Positions 36,155 to 44,998 of a DNA stretch of 64,000 nucleotides are shown in pieces; position 1 is the stretch's first letter, and each line of letters opens with the position of its first letter. The DNA is taken from NCBI GenBank assembly GCA_949372755.1, contig CASIBO010000005.1:285743-349742 (forward strand). The letters run 5' to 3'. The position numbers and the translations under genes were made by a program. Under the pieces are notes generated by a model. The model had not been told where the DNA came from. It made no database searches and worked only from the letters and a program-made list of their open reading frames with translations. This DNA is from UBA9926 sp018645765 (lineage in GTDB: Bacteria > Pseudomonadota > Gammaproteobacteria > Pseudomonadales > Azotimanducaceae).

Positions 36155-36982
36155 TTAACGCTGCGACGAAAGCCCGTCGTAATCAATTTCAATCAAATGC
36201 AGTCCCTTTGCTTTCGCTTTGGCACTCAGTTTTTCTGGCTGCGGCAGGGCAAGGGCGGCATCGATTGCTGCTGCATCAAGATTCTCCCGACCCACTTCAA
36301 ACAAACTGCCAACGATGTAACGCACCATATATTTTAGGAACCCATTGCCTTTGATTTCAAAGCAATAGACGCCCTCGCCGAACCCAGCATCCGGTGTTTT
36401 GAATAGCTCAAGGCTCGCAACGGTCCGGATTGCCGATTTACCACTGACATCGCGCACCGAAAAGCTCGAAAAGTCATGCTCGCCTACGAACACATCACAA
36501 GCCGCTTTCATTCTTTGGATACGGTTTTCCCCGGCATCACCGGTCGCCGTCGCCGTCGCCGGTAATAACGGTACATGGGCGACGAGATCCCCAAGTAAGG
36601 GCGCGCACAGCGCATCGATGGTAAAATAGTAACGGTAGGTTTTACTGATCGCCTCGCGGTTGGGATTGAAGACAGGTGCGCAGCGGGCACACGCTACCAT
36701 TCGAATATCCCGCGGTAATAGCGAGTTCATGCCTCTTTGAAGTTTGTCTGGCGCAATCTGCAAAGGCGTCGTCAATTTCGCCACTTGGCCCAAGGCATGC
36801 ACCCCCGCATCGGTTCGACTTGCGCCGGCAACCTGGCAGGTCTCATATTTACTGATTTTTCGAAGTGCTTTCAGGATCTCAAATTGGACGGTGGGTTTTT
36901 CACCCGCATCGCCAAGATACTGCCAGCCAAAGTAATCTCGGCCCTTGTAGGCAATGACGACTCGATAATGCTGCTCTGCCAT
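36155..36982 (-). CDS. truA: tRNA pseudouridine(38-40) synthase TruA
   Basis: A 275-residue TruA. The N-terminal YKGRDYFGWQ and the catalytic SRTDAGVHALGQ with Asp58 are unmistakable. The later HDFSSFSV and FLKYMVRYIVGSLFEVGRE segments complete the fold. It converts uridines 38-40 in the anticodon arm of many tRNAs to pseudouridine. It is a core housekeeping gene, here standing apart from its frequent neighbours fimV/trpF of pseudomonads. An internal Thr-Ala-rich insertion lies near 140-150. Confidence 0.95.
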   Translation of the reverse strand: MAEQHYRVVIAYKGRDYFGWQYLGDAGEKPTVQFEILKALRKISKYETCQVAGASRTDAGVHALGQVAKLTTPLQIAPDKLQRGMNSLLPRDIRMVACARCAPVFNPNREAISKTYRYYFTIDALCAPLLGDLVAHVPLLPATATATGDAGENRIQRMKAACDVFVGEHDFSSFSVRDVSGKSAIRTVASLELFKTPDAGFGEGVYCFEIKGNGFLKYMVRYIVGSLFEVGRENLDAAAIDAALALPQPEKLSAKAKAKGLHLIEIDYDGLSSQR

Positions 36983-37018
36983 TTTTTAGCCTAGTTTGAG
37001 CGCGCCTTGTGGCTTGTT

Positions 37019-37393
37019 TTAACTGTAATGGTGCTCGAGGTAACGAATAATATCCTGTGATTCATACAGCCATTGACTTGACCCATCATCCTGAAGCAAC
37101 CGCAGACACGGCACTTGGTGACGCCCACCCTGCTGGATCAATTCACTCCGCCACTGTGCATCCCCTCGCGCATCGCGCAACTCGATGTTCAAACCCAGCC
37201 GCCGGATCGTGCGCCGGGTTTTGACGCAGAAGGGGCATTGCGGAAATTGATACAGTTTTACCGAAGCCGTCATTTGATTAAGCTCGGCCTGACGCGCTGC
37301 CGAGTGAACCGGCGTCGATGGCCTTGTGATCCAGTCGAGCAAAATCACGATTTGACCGAGTGGCCAGCGCAGGATACGAAACAGAATCTTCAT
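37019..37393 (-). CDS. Glutaredoxin-like protein with N-terminal hydrophobic segment
   Basis: A 124-residue protein. Residues 1-22 (MKILFRILRWPLGQIVILLD) form an amphipathic or membrane-associating helix. The rest is a glutaredoxin-like domain with CPFC (Cys53, Cys56), a VPCL cis-Pro loop and a C-terminal YLEHHY helix. The domain reduces disulfides or acts in glutathione-linked reactions. I chose ATG 37393 as start, matching known short-tailed relatives; an upstream open stretch has no homology. Encoded just downstream of truA on the same strand is nothing else; the gene appears monocistronic. Confidence 0.82.
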   Translation of the reverse strand: MKILFRILRWPLGQIVILLDWITRPSTPVHSAARQAELNQMTASVKLYQFPQCPFCVKTRRTIRRLGLNIELRDARGDAQWRSELIQQGGRHQVPCLRLLQDDGSSQWLYESQDIIRYLEHHYS

Positions 37394-37649
37394 TGCGTTG
37401 ATTTCCAGTAATGGGGACCCGGCCAGACCTGAATTTGGGCGCGGCAAGGGCGCCATTATGCACTGAAAACGTAGCCGAACCCATGCCGAATGTCAGGGTT
37501 TTAAGCCATTTTTGCCGACCCTTAGCTACCGATCGCATCGATTAACCCGGTTGCAGGATGATCCGGCTTTGAAGACAAATCGATGTCTGCGCATCCTTAC
37601 CGACTAAGCGGCCTCATTCAGCGCCTGTCGATGTTTTGCAACCCCGCTG

Positions 37650-38021
37650 CTAGCCCGACATTGCAGAGACATAAGTTTCCATATCAAAATAATCTCGCCA
37701 AAGCTTTATTTTTCCGTCTTCCATCAAAAAGACGCCGCAGCACGGCAAATCCACATCCCCATTCTGGGTCCGCGTGCGATCAATTCTCTCGCAGACCACA
37801 ACCTCACCCTCCCCAATGAGCGTCAAAATTTCCCAATCCGTCTGCGTCCAAGTCTTGATAAATCCGGTAATAAATTGCTGAACCGCAGCTCGACCCGTCA
37901 CAGGCTTGGCAGGGATATTGTGATAGCAACCGGCCTCGTGAAAATAAGACGCCAGCTCAACGGGGTCCAGCCGCTCCCATGCCTGTATAAAGGCTCTTAC
38001 GATCGCGATGTTATCGTTCAT
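37650..38021 (-). CDS. Limonene-1,2-epoxide hydrolase / SnoaL-like protein
   Basis: A 123-residue NTF2-like alpha+beta barrel. It starts with the helix AIVRAFIQAWERLD, then SYFHEAGCYHNIP, GRAAVQQFI, and later VCERIDR and IKLWRDYFDMETY. The Arg/Asp positions of the last two segments match the Asp-Arg-Asp set of limonene-1,2-epoxide hydrolases, which open epoxides without metals. The start ATG 38021 has GGAG six nt upstream; the ATG four codons earlier would contain that site. It could act on terpene or lipid epoxides made by the window's oxygenases, which is inference. Confidence 0.78.
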   Translation of the reverse strand: MNDNIAIVRAFIQAWERLDPVELASYFHEAGCYHNIPAKPVTGRAAVQQFITGFIKTWTQTDWEILTLIGEGEVVVCERIDRTRTQNGDVDLPCCGVFLMEDGKIKLWRDYFDMETYVSAMSG

Positions 38022-38141
38022 TTTCGTCTCCAAACTTCATCGTTACTTTAATGGCTCACCGCAGGAAAGCGCTCAGCATCTTGCACTCATAATTATTTGC
38101 GGTTTTAAGCGCACCGATCGTCCGCCACAACGAAACTGCCG

Positions 38142-39008
38142 CTAACCTTCGTTCTCGGTCGCTGCCTGAAAAACCGGCGGCCGCTTCTGCATAAAAGCTT
38201 GAATTGCCTCTCGAGATTCATCGGTTGCTGAACATGCAATCAAGTGCTCGGCTTCCAGCGCCAAGCTCGACGCCAAGTCCTGCTCGAGCCCAGCCTGCAG
38301 ATTCACTTTCATTAATGTTAAAGCCTGCACAGGACCATCAGCAATGCGCTGAGCAAACGCAAGACTATCAGCGCGAAAGGTTTCACTTGAGAACACTTCA
38401 TTGAAAATGCCCAGTCTTTGACACGTTTCAGCATTCATTCGGTCCGCGTTATAAAACAGCGATTTTGCGTGACCGAGGCCAACCAATCGCGTCAGAAACC
38501 AACTCGCGCCGTAGTCGCCCGACAACCCGATATTTCGAAAGGCTGTGGTGATAAAGGCGCCACTGGCAGCGACCCTTAAATCGCACGCCAGCGCAATGGA
38601 TAGCCCCGCCCCTGCCGCGGCGCCGGGTAACGCTGCAATCGTGATCTTTTTCAAATGATACAGGCGGTGGGTGAGGGTCATTTGCTTTTCCGTTAACGCC
38701 GCAACTCGGTCACTTTCAGCCGTTTTTGCCGCGCCACCCATCTGTGAGACGTCCCCCCCGGCGCAAAACGCATTGCCAGCGCCAGTCAGCAGAATACAGC
38801 GAACCCGATCATCCGCCTCCAGGACCAGTAGCAGTGCCCGCAGTGCGGGCGTCAAGATATCGCCCAAGGCATTTTTCTTTTCGGGTTTGTTGAGTGTGAC
38901 GACCGCAACGCCCGAGACGAGGGCGCAGAGCACCTCTGTTGTACCCGTTGCGATGTCTGTCCCGCCCTTGATCAAAGCCTCAGCATTTTGCGTCATGGAT
39001 GGTTCCAT
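38142..39008 (-). CDS. Enoyl-CoA hydratase/isomerase family protein
   Basis: A 288-residue crotonase-fold protein with an N-terminal extension of about 25 residues. It has KPEKKNALGD, oxyanion motif AFCAGGDVSQMGG, PGAAAGAGLSIALACD, and FRNIGLSGDYGASWFLTRLVG where Asp takes the usual Glu position. It ends in FMQKRPPVFQ. The GDYG variant resembles a subgroup found beside fatty-acid catabolism genes; its reaction is not certain. Start ATG 39008 has GGAG eight nt upstream; the frame stays open further upstream but without family sequence. Confidence 0.86.
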   Translation of the reverse strand: MEPSMTQNAEALIKGGTDIATGTTEVLCALVSGVAVVTLNKPEKKNALGDILTPALRALLLVLEADDRVRCILLTGAGNAFCAGGDVSQMGGAAKTAESDRVAALTEKQMTLTHRLYHLKKITIAALPGAAAGAGLSIALACDLRVAASGAFITTAFRNIGLSGDYGASWFLTRLVGLGHAKSLFYNADRMNAETCQRLGIFNEVFSSETFRADSLAFAQRIADGPVQALTLMKVNLQAGLEQDLASSLALEAEHLIACSATDESREAIQAFMQKRPPVFQAATENEG

Positions 39009-39172
39009 AGCATCTCTCCAATGATTTCTTATCCCACATCGATTAATTGTATCTTTTGAGCTTGGCCGCCGGAGCAACGCATTGCAGGGACTTAAAAACC
39101 CTAGCATACTCGCGTTAGCCCAGCGAGACGTTAAATCGCTTCTGCTGACCTCAGCACTGATTGGACACGGAT

Positions 39173-39775
39173 ATGGACCTAGAATTTCATTTTGATTTTG
39201 GCAGCCCAAACGCCTACCTTAGCCACCTTGTGATTCCAGAAATTGAGGTCCGCCTTGGGCAAAAAATAACCTATCAGCCGGTGCTGCTCGGCGGCGTTTT
39301 CAAAGCAACTAACAACGTGTCGCCTGGAGAATCCATGCGAGGCATTCTCAATAAACCCGACTATGCGCAACGCGAAACACAGCGATTCTTAAAAGCACAC
39401 GATATCACCAGCTTTCAACAGAACCCCCACTTTCCAGTTAATACGCTGATGCTAATGCGCGGCGCTGTTTTTGCTCAGAGCACGGATTACTTCGAGCGGT
39501 ATCTCAATGAGGTTTACCACCATATGTGGAGCGCGCCCAAAAAGCTGGATGACCCTGACACGTTTCACGCGGCCCTGATCGAGAGCGGCCTGCCCGCTGA
39601 TGAAATCTTCACTGGGATCCAGCAGCCCGAAATCAAAGCGCGCTTGATCAGCAACACAGAAGCCTCGGTGGCTCGAGGTAATTTCGGTTCACCCAGTTTT
39701 TTTGCCGGCGATGAGATGTTTTTCGGCAAAGACAAACTTGAGGCCTTCGAGGCCTACATCGCGGCTCAAGCTTAA
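39173..39775 (+). CDS. 2-hydroxychromene-2-carboxylate isomerase/kappa-GST family protein
   Basis: A 200-residue DsbA-fold protein with all hallmarks of the kappa-GST/HCCA isomerase family. It has FHFDFGSPNAYLSHLVIPE at the N-terminus with the catalytic Ser, PVLLGGVFKATNN, a helical domain, GNFGSPSFF as the cis-Pro loop and EMFFGKDKLEAFEAYI at the end. It binds glutathione and isomerises or conjugates aromatic or aliphatic electrophiles. This is a more typical member than the pair at 5.8-7.1 kb. Start ATG 39173 chosen over an in-frame TTG at 39161. Divergent from the hydratase gene. Confidence 0.88.
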   Translation: MDLEFHFDFGSPNAYLSHLVIPEIEVRLGQKITYQPVLLGGVFKATNNVSPGESMRGILNKPDYAQRETQRFLKAHDITSFQQNPHFPVNTLMLMRGAVFAQSTDYFERYLNEVYHHMWSAPKKLDDPDTFHAALIESGLPADEIFTGIQQPEIKARLISNTEASVARGNFGSPSFFAGDEMFFGKDKLEAFEAYIAAQA

Positions 39776-40116
39776 GCGGCTAGAAACGCGCTCATTGTTC
39801 GGTCTCGACTGAGGGTATCGATAAAGCGGCCTGCATGATAACCCCTGACCACCCCATGCTATTTTGGGGGCGCCGGTGCTCGACGGACTCCGGGTTGGCC
39901 GCCTGGAACCGAGCATCAACGCGCGAAATTCAGACATTTTGTTTAGATATCAAAGTAGTTTCGCAACATTGACAGACCCAAGCCCCATGCGCTGAGCGTG
40001 CTGGATTTCTCAGATCGAAGCGCAAAAATTAGATTTAATCCTGCCGAATCCTCAGCTGCCGTGACACCCAAGATCTCTCATGCTACCGTTACCAGACCGC
40101 TCAAGAGAAATATCCT
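39776..40116. other. Intergenic stretch upstream of BCCT gene, no gene seen
   Basis: This 341-nt region has no convincing coding sequence. A TTGACA hexamer occurs at 39969-39974 but without a matching -10 at usual spacing. A short GC hairpin (CCCCA to TGGGG) lies near 39850-39870. Confidence 0.35.
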
Positions 40117-41760
40117 TTGTCTTCAAACCATATCGAACCGGCTGACGAATCAACACCCGATGACTTGTACACTTCCGATTACGAGGTGGGACAAGACAAC
40201 CTCCAAGGCCTCGGACTGGATATCCACAATCCAGTTTTCCTTATCAGCAGCGTAACCATCGCTTTGTTTGTGTTAATCACCTTATTAATGCCGGAACAAG
40301 CCGCAGAACATTTCAGCGCGCTCCGTTTTTATCTGAGCAAGGAACTTGATTGGTTCTTCATGTACAGCATGAACGGCTTCTTAATATTTTGCGTCGCGCT
40401 TGCGCTATCGCCTCTCGGCCGAATCAGGATCGGCGGTCAAACAGCGGTTGCGAAGTACCATCTGCTCAGCTGGGTGTCGATGCTGTTCGCCGCAGGCATT
40501 GGTATTGGCATCATGTTTTATGGCGTTTTAGAGCCCATGAATCACGCCATGACGCCGCCACTGGGTTTGACAGATTTGGATGCGCAGGCCTCTCGTGATC
40601 TCGCTATGGCCGCGACCATTTACCATTGGGCCTTCCACCCTTGGGCCGTCTATGCTGTTGTCGGTTTATCCTTATCTTTCTTTTGTTATAACAAGGGGTT
40701 ACCTCTTTTAATTCGGTCAGCGTTATATCCGCTGTTTGGGGAACGCATTTGGGGCTGGCCGGGCCATATCGTCGACATTCTGGCGATCTTTGCGACCCTC
40801 TTTGGCCTTGCAACCTCTTTGGGTTATGGGGCCGAACAAGCCGCCGGCGGCCTGAACTACTTATTCGAGCTCCCAACGGGTGACTACACTAACATCTTGA
40901 TCGTTGCCGTTATCACCGCCCTGGCACTGATTTCGGTCGTACGGGGACTCGATGGCGGTATTAAACGGTTAAGCGAGCTCAATATGATCTTGGCGGTTTT
41001 GCTCGGCAGCTTTGTGCTGACCATGACCCCCATTCTTGAAACCCTTGGCTTCTTTGTTCGTTACTCCATGAGTTATATCGAATACCTGCCAACGCTCAGC
41101 AGCTGGTCAGGCCGGGACGATTTCTACTACATGCATGATTGGACGACTTTTTATTGGTCCTGGTGGATCGCTTTTTCACCCTTCGTCGGCATGTTTATCG
41201 CGCGTATTTCCTCTGGCAGAACCGTCCGGGAATTTGTTTTTGGCGCCCTGCTCGCACCGTCACTGATCTTTATGCTTTGGATGACCATATTTGGCCACAC
41301 CGCCATCGTTCAGTATTTTGATGAAAATGTGTTAACGGTTGCGGAAAGCGTCCGCAATTTTCAGCCTGAGCTGACCCTATTCATATTCCTTGAGCAATTC
41401 CCTTATGCCCTTGTGACCTCGATACTGGGCCTCTTTCTGGTGATTATTTTCTTTGTCACCTCGATGGACTCGGGATCACTCGTGGTCGATACCATGGCTG
41501 CGGGTGGCAAAATCAAGACCCCGTTGTTTCAAAGAGTCTTTTGGTGCGTCGCCCTAGGTATGATCGGCATAGCACTACTGCTCGGCGGGGGCTTGTCATC
41601 GGTCCAAGCCTTATCGCTGGCCAGCGCTTTTCCTTTCACAATGATTATTATGTTGATGGTCGTTAGCTTGCTCCTCGGATTGACGCGAGAACTTCGACTG
41701 ATTCGAGCGTCTGAGGACAACGCTGCCTTAGACGGGCCCAACCCGTCAGCGCACTCTTAA
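40117..41760 (+). CDS. BCCT family betaine/choline/carnitine-type transporter
   Basis: A 547-residue inner-membrane transporter with about 12 hydrophobic segments. Family signatures include AAGIGIGIMFYGVLEP in the third helix, YHWAFHPWAVYAVVGL, and the Trp-rich WTTFYWSWWIAFSPFVGMFIARISSGRT in helix 8. The family takes up trimethylammonium compounds or DMSP-like osmolytes with Na+ or H+. The GIGIMF glycine stretch points to Na+-coupled betaine-type members. The start is TTG 40117 by frame; ribosome binding is weak. Encoded alone upstream of the TonB receptor, separated by nearly 490 nt. Confidence 0.9.
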   Translation: MSSNHIEPADESTPDDLYTSDYEVGQDNLQGLGLDIHNPVFLISSVTIALFVLITLLMPEQAAEHFSALRFYLSKELDWFFMYSMNGFLIFCVALALSPLGRIRIGGQTAVAKYHLLSWVSMLFAAGIGIGIMFYGVLEPMNHAMTPPLGLTDLDAQASRDLAMAATIYHWAFHPWAVYAVVGLSLSFFCYNKGLPLLIRSALYPLFGERIWGWPGHIVDILAIFATLFGLATSLGYGAEQAAGGLNYLFELPTGDYTNILIVAVITALALISVVRGLDGGIKRLSELNMILAVLLGSFVLTMTPILETLGFFVRYSMSYIEYLPTLSSWSGRDDFYYMHDWTTFYWSWWIAFSPFVGMFIARISSGRTVREFVFGALLAPSLIFMLWMTIFGHTAIVQYFDENVLTVAESVRNFQPELTLFIFLEQFPYALVTSILGLFLVIIFFVTSMDSGSLVVDTMAAGGKIKTPLFQRVFWCVALGMIGIALLLGGGLSSVQALSLASAFPFTMIIMLMVVSLLLGLTRELRLIRASEDNAALDGPNPSAHS

Positions 41761-42249
41761 CTGAGTTCTTGTTACTTCGGGTGCAGTCTGCCGCCAGGGT
41801 CGCCCACGATTAACCGGGTGTTTCATCTGCTTTGGACACCCATCGATGAGCATTGATCCATCACCACCGGCCTTTTGATTGCTCAGGATTCCGTGTCGGC
41901 GCTATCAGCGCCCTGGTCGCAGGCAAGCAAACTAACGGTCGTCTGCTTGCGCGGCTCATCAAGAATGTCTCCTGATTCATGCCCCTCACAAATCATTGAC
42001 TTTGCTCCAGGCTCAGGCCGGATGTCGACCGAAACCCAAATTCAAAGAGCAGCCGCTATAGGCGGTGCATGGTGAACCGAGCACTGAGAATTTACCGCAT
42101 AATATCATTCGTGTACGAATGATATTTATTTCTAATAAGTTCAATAAATTCATATGACTTATACTATAAAGACTTGTTCAAACCACCCTAAAGTGCATTG
42201 CGCTCTAATTTGGACTATACTTTCGCCTTCCTAAATAAGAGATCTCAGT
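41761..42249. other. Long intergenic region upstream of TonB receptor
   Basis: This 489-nt region contains no convincing gene. Its last 160 nt are markedly A/T rich. A perfect inverted repeat lies at 42101-42126, and a TATACT box at 42216-42221 could be the -10 of the receptor promoter, though no good -35 is seen at 16-18 nt spacing. Confidence 0.45.
42101..42126. promoter_or_regulatory. Perfect 11-bp inverted repeat, candidate operator
   Basis: AATATCATTCG (42101-42111) and CGAATGATATT (42116-42126) are exact reverse complements around a TGTA spacer. It lies about 125 nt upstream of the TonB receptor start and about 90 nt upstream of the likely -10. The symmetry and size fit a dimeric repressor such as a TetR-type protein. 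It does not match the Fur box. No regulator gene is adjacent. Confidence 0.6.
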
Positions 42250-44937
42250 ATGTTTCAAAAGAAAAAGCTGAATATTGCCATTCTTGCTGCCCTCGCTGCG
42301 ACCAGCCAGCAGGCCAGCTCAGAAATCGAAGAAATTGTGGTAACCGCCACCAAAAGAGCCGTTCCCCTTCAGGACGCGCCCGTCGCGATTCAAGCGATTG
42401 GTTCCCGAGAGCTTGAAAACCAAAACATCCAAGAGTTCTCGGACTATGTGAAGTACCTGCCCAATGTTAACGCGGGTGGACGTGGGCCAGGCCAAAACGA
42501 AATCTATATCCGGGGTGCAGCGGTCGACGCCATCAACATAACCGTTGCCGAATCGCAAGGTTCCGCGCCTAACGTTGCGCTGTACTTAGATGAGCAACCG
42601 GTCACTGCAGGGGGACGAAATCTCGATGTCTATATCAGTGATATGGAACGCATTGAGGTTCTTCCCGGACCACAGGGCACTTTATATGGTGCAAGCTCAA
42701 TGGCAGGAACGGTTCGTCTCATTACCAACAAGCCTGTCATAGACGAGTTTGACGCCAGCTTTAACGGCAGTTGGTCATCAACCGCCGAAGGCGAAGACAG
42801 CAACTCAGCGGAGATCATGCTGAACTTCCCGATCATTGCCGGCAAGCTTGCCGCACGCGTTGCGCTCTATAACGATCGTCAAGGCGGCTATATCGATAAC
42901 GTGGCAGGTACTTTCCAAGCAGACAATGCCATTAACCCGACCTTTCCTGGCGATAGCGTGACTTACGCGGCTGGTACGGTCTTTGCCAATGGCGATGTCG
43001 TCGGCGCTGACGGCCTCACTGTCCCCGTTCATAAGACGATTGCGAATAATGCCGGTCTCATTGAGGACGACTTTAACGATGCCCACTATGCGGGCGTTCG
43101 CCTCGGCATCAAATACCTGATCAACGATGATTGGAGCTTGATGGTCCAGCACACGGCGCAAAGCCTCTCAACTGAAGGTGTTTTTGACTACGATCCATCG
43201 ATCGGCGATCTTGAAGTATCTCGATTCAGCGATGACTTCTTAGACGATCAATTCAGCCAAACAGCTTGGACCTTAGAGGGGAGTGTCGGTAATCTCGACC
43301 TCGTCTATACCGGTGCGTTTTTAGATCGTGATGTCACGGCTAATATCGACTACACGGGCTACACCAATATTGGCGCCTTCATCTCGGGCTACCAATGTGA
43401 ATACCTTGTAGGCGGCTTTTACAATGGTCTCGGCACGGGTTACAACACCGACTACGATCCCAGCACCTTTTACACCTTTGATCCAACCATTGGCGGCGAT
43501 GCCGGCGTAATCGAATGCGGCACACCAGCCAATGCAGCACGGATTGAAAACGAAAATACGCGCTGGACACATGAACTTCGAATTGCAACCAATTGGGATG
43601 GTCGTTTGAATATGCAGGGCGGCGTCTTCTTCGAAGACTTTGAAATCCTGCACGTTGGCGATTTCAACTATCAAGCGCCGATGGAAGCGGGCTTTTCGCC
43701 CATCGATATTCGCACAAGCGGCACCTTCGATAACTCCGAAGCGAATGCTCGGGGACTGTTAACGGACTCCTCTCAGTTTCGAAATGACAACACGCGAACC
43801 GAAGAACAAACGGCCATCTTTGGTGAAATCACCTTGGATGTAACCGACACGTTCTCGGTCGCCGTTGGCGCGCGATACTACGATCTTGATTATGGCTTTA
43901 CGGGCTATGGTGCTTGGCGCTATGGCAATCGGCCCCTCTTTATTGATGACAACGATCCCACTAACGATATCCGGCCCGCACGAACCGGTGGTCGAGACTA
44001 TGAGACCAACTTTGCGGAGCTTCAGCCTCTGAACGTCACCGACACCATCATGCGTTTTACCGCATCCTGGCAGCCTGAGAATTCGGATACCTTAATCTTT
44101 GCGACTTGGTCCGAAGGTTATCGTCCGCCCGGGTTCAACCGAGCTGCAGCTCAAAAAGGTGGCCAATACAACGCCGCGAACCAGAATATTCGGGATGATG
44201 GAACCAATTGCGGGAATGATGTTGCCATTAATAGCAATGCAAGCGGCTTTCCCGGCTATTGCCTACCTTATGTCTTCGAGTCTGACTCGTTAGAAAATAT
44301 GGAATTGGGTTGGAAAACGACTCTGGCGGATGGCGCACTTCGGTTCAACGGCTCCCTCTACAAAATCGACTGGAAGGATATTCAGGTTTCGCAGTTTGAT
44401 TCACAGAACATCTCGATCCTCACCCTTGTTGATAACGGCGGCGACGCTGAGATCATGGGGATTGAAGGCGATCTGATCTGGGCCGTAAGCGATCAACTGA
44501 CGCTCTACGCGGCAGCATCCTTTAACGATACTGAGCTCGTCTTCGTTGACCCGGCCTTCGATATTGTTGTTGCCGATGCAGGCTCAATGTTGCCCCTCAC
44601 ACCAGAAACACAACTGAGCATGCGTGCGCGCTACGAGTGGGATGCCGGTAACGATCTTGGCGCCCACTGGCAGTTTGGTTACAAGTATGCTGGTGAAGCG
44701 TTGAACTCGATTGTTGATACGGCCGATGAGCCCAATACGATGCAAGACAGTTATGGCATTGTTGATGCGTCAATTGGCGTTGAAAACTACAGCGATGGCT
44801 GGGGTGTTGAGCTCTTCGTCAGCAATCTGACCGATGAACGCGCGCAACTGCACATCAATCGTCAAGACTTCATTGAACGTGTGACGACGAACCGGCCTAG
44901 AACGATCGGTCTGCGAGTCTCTTACGACGTCAACTAA
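42250..44937 (+). CDS. TonB-dependent outer-membrane receptor
   Basis: An 895-residue TonB-dependent receptor. Residues 1-25 are a signal peptide (MFQKKKLNIAILAALAA) followed directly by EIEEIVVTATKR, the usual TonB-box region of this class. The plug domain contains NEIYIRGA, ALYLDEQPVTAGGR and RIEVLPGPQGTLYGASSMAGTVRLITNKP. The remaining 650 residues form the 22-strand barrel, with TWSEGYRPPGFNRAA and the closing strand RTIGLRVSYDVN. It imports a large or scarce nutrient across the outer membrane using TonB energy. The ligand is unknown; sequences of this type are abundant in marine gammaproteobacteria and need not be siderophore-specific. Confidence 0.93.
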   Translation: MFQKKKLNIAILAALAATSQQASSEIEEIVVTATKRAVPLQDAPVAIQAIGSRELENQNIQEFSDYVKYLPNVNAGGRGPGQNEIYIRGAAVDAINITVAESQGSAPNVALYLDEQPVTAGGRNLDVYISDMERIEVLPGPQGTLYGASSMAGTVRLITNKPVIDEFDASFNGSWSSTAEGEDSNSAEIMLNFPIIAGKLAARVALYNDRQGGYIDNVAGTFQADNAINPTFPGDSVTYAAGTVFANGDVVGADGLTVPVHKTIANNAGLIEDDFNDAHYAGVRLGIKYLINDDWSLMVQHTAQSLSTEGVFDYDPSIGDLEVSRFSDDFLDDQFSQTAWTLEGSVGNLDLVYTGAFLDRDVTANIDYTGYTNIGAFISGYQCEYLVGGFYNGLGTGYNTDYDPSTFYTFDPTIGGDAGVIECGTPANAARIENENTRWTHELRIATNWDGRLNMQGGVFFEDFEILHVGDFNYQAPMEAGFSPIDIRTSGTFDNSEANARGLLTDSSQFRNDNTRTEEQTAIFGEITLDVTDTFSVAVGARYYDLDYGFTGYGAWRYGNRPLFIDDNDPTNDIRPARTGGRDYETNFAELQPLNVTDTIMRFTASWQPENSDTLIFATWSEGYRPPGFNRAAAQKGGQYNAANQNIRDDGTNCGNDVAINSNASGFPGYCLPYVFESDSLENMELGWKTTLADGALRFNGSLYKIDWKDIQVSQFDSQNISILTLVDNGGDAEIMGIEGDLIWAVSDQLTLYAAASFNDTELVFVDPAFDIVVADAGSMLPLTPETQLSMRARYEWDAGNDLGAHWQFGYKYAGEALNSIVDTADEPNTMQDSYGIVDASIGVENYSDGWGVELFVSNLTDERAQLHINRQDFIERVTTNRPRTIGLRVSYDVN

Positions 44938-44998
44938 GCTTGATGGGTCTGGCGCATGGTAGAATCTCGGCAACTTTGCTGATTCTGACGACCTAACC

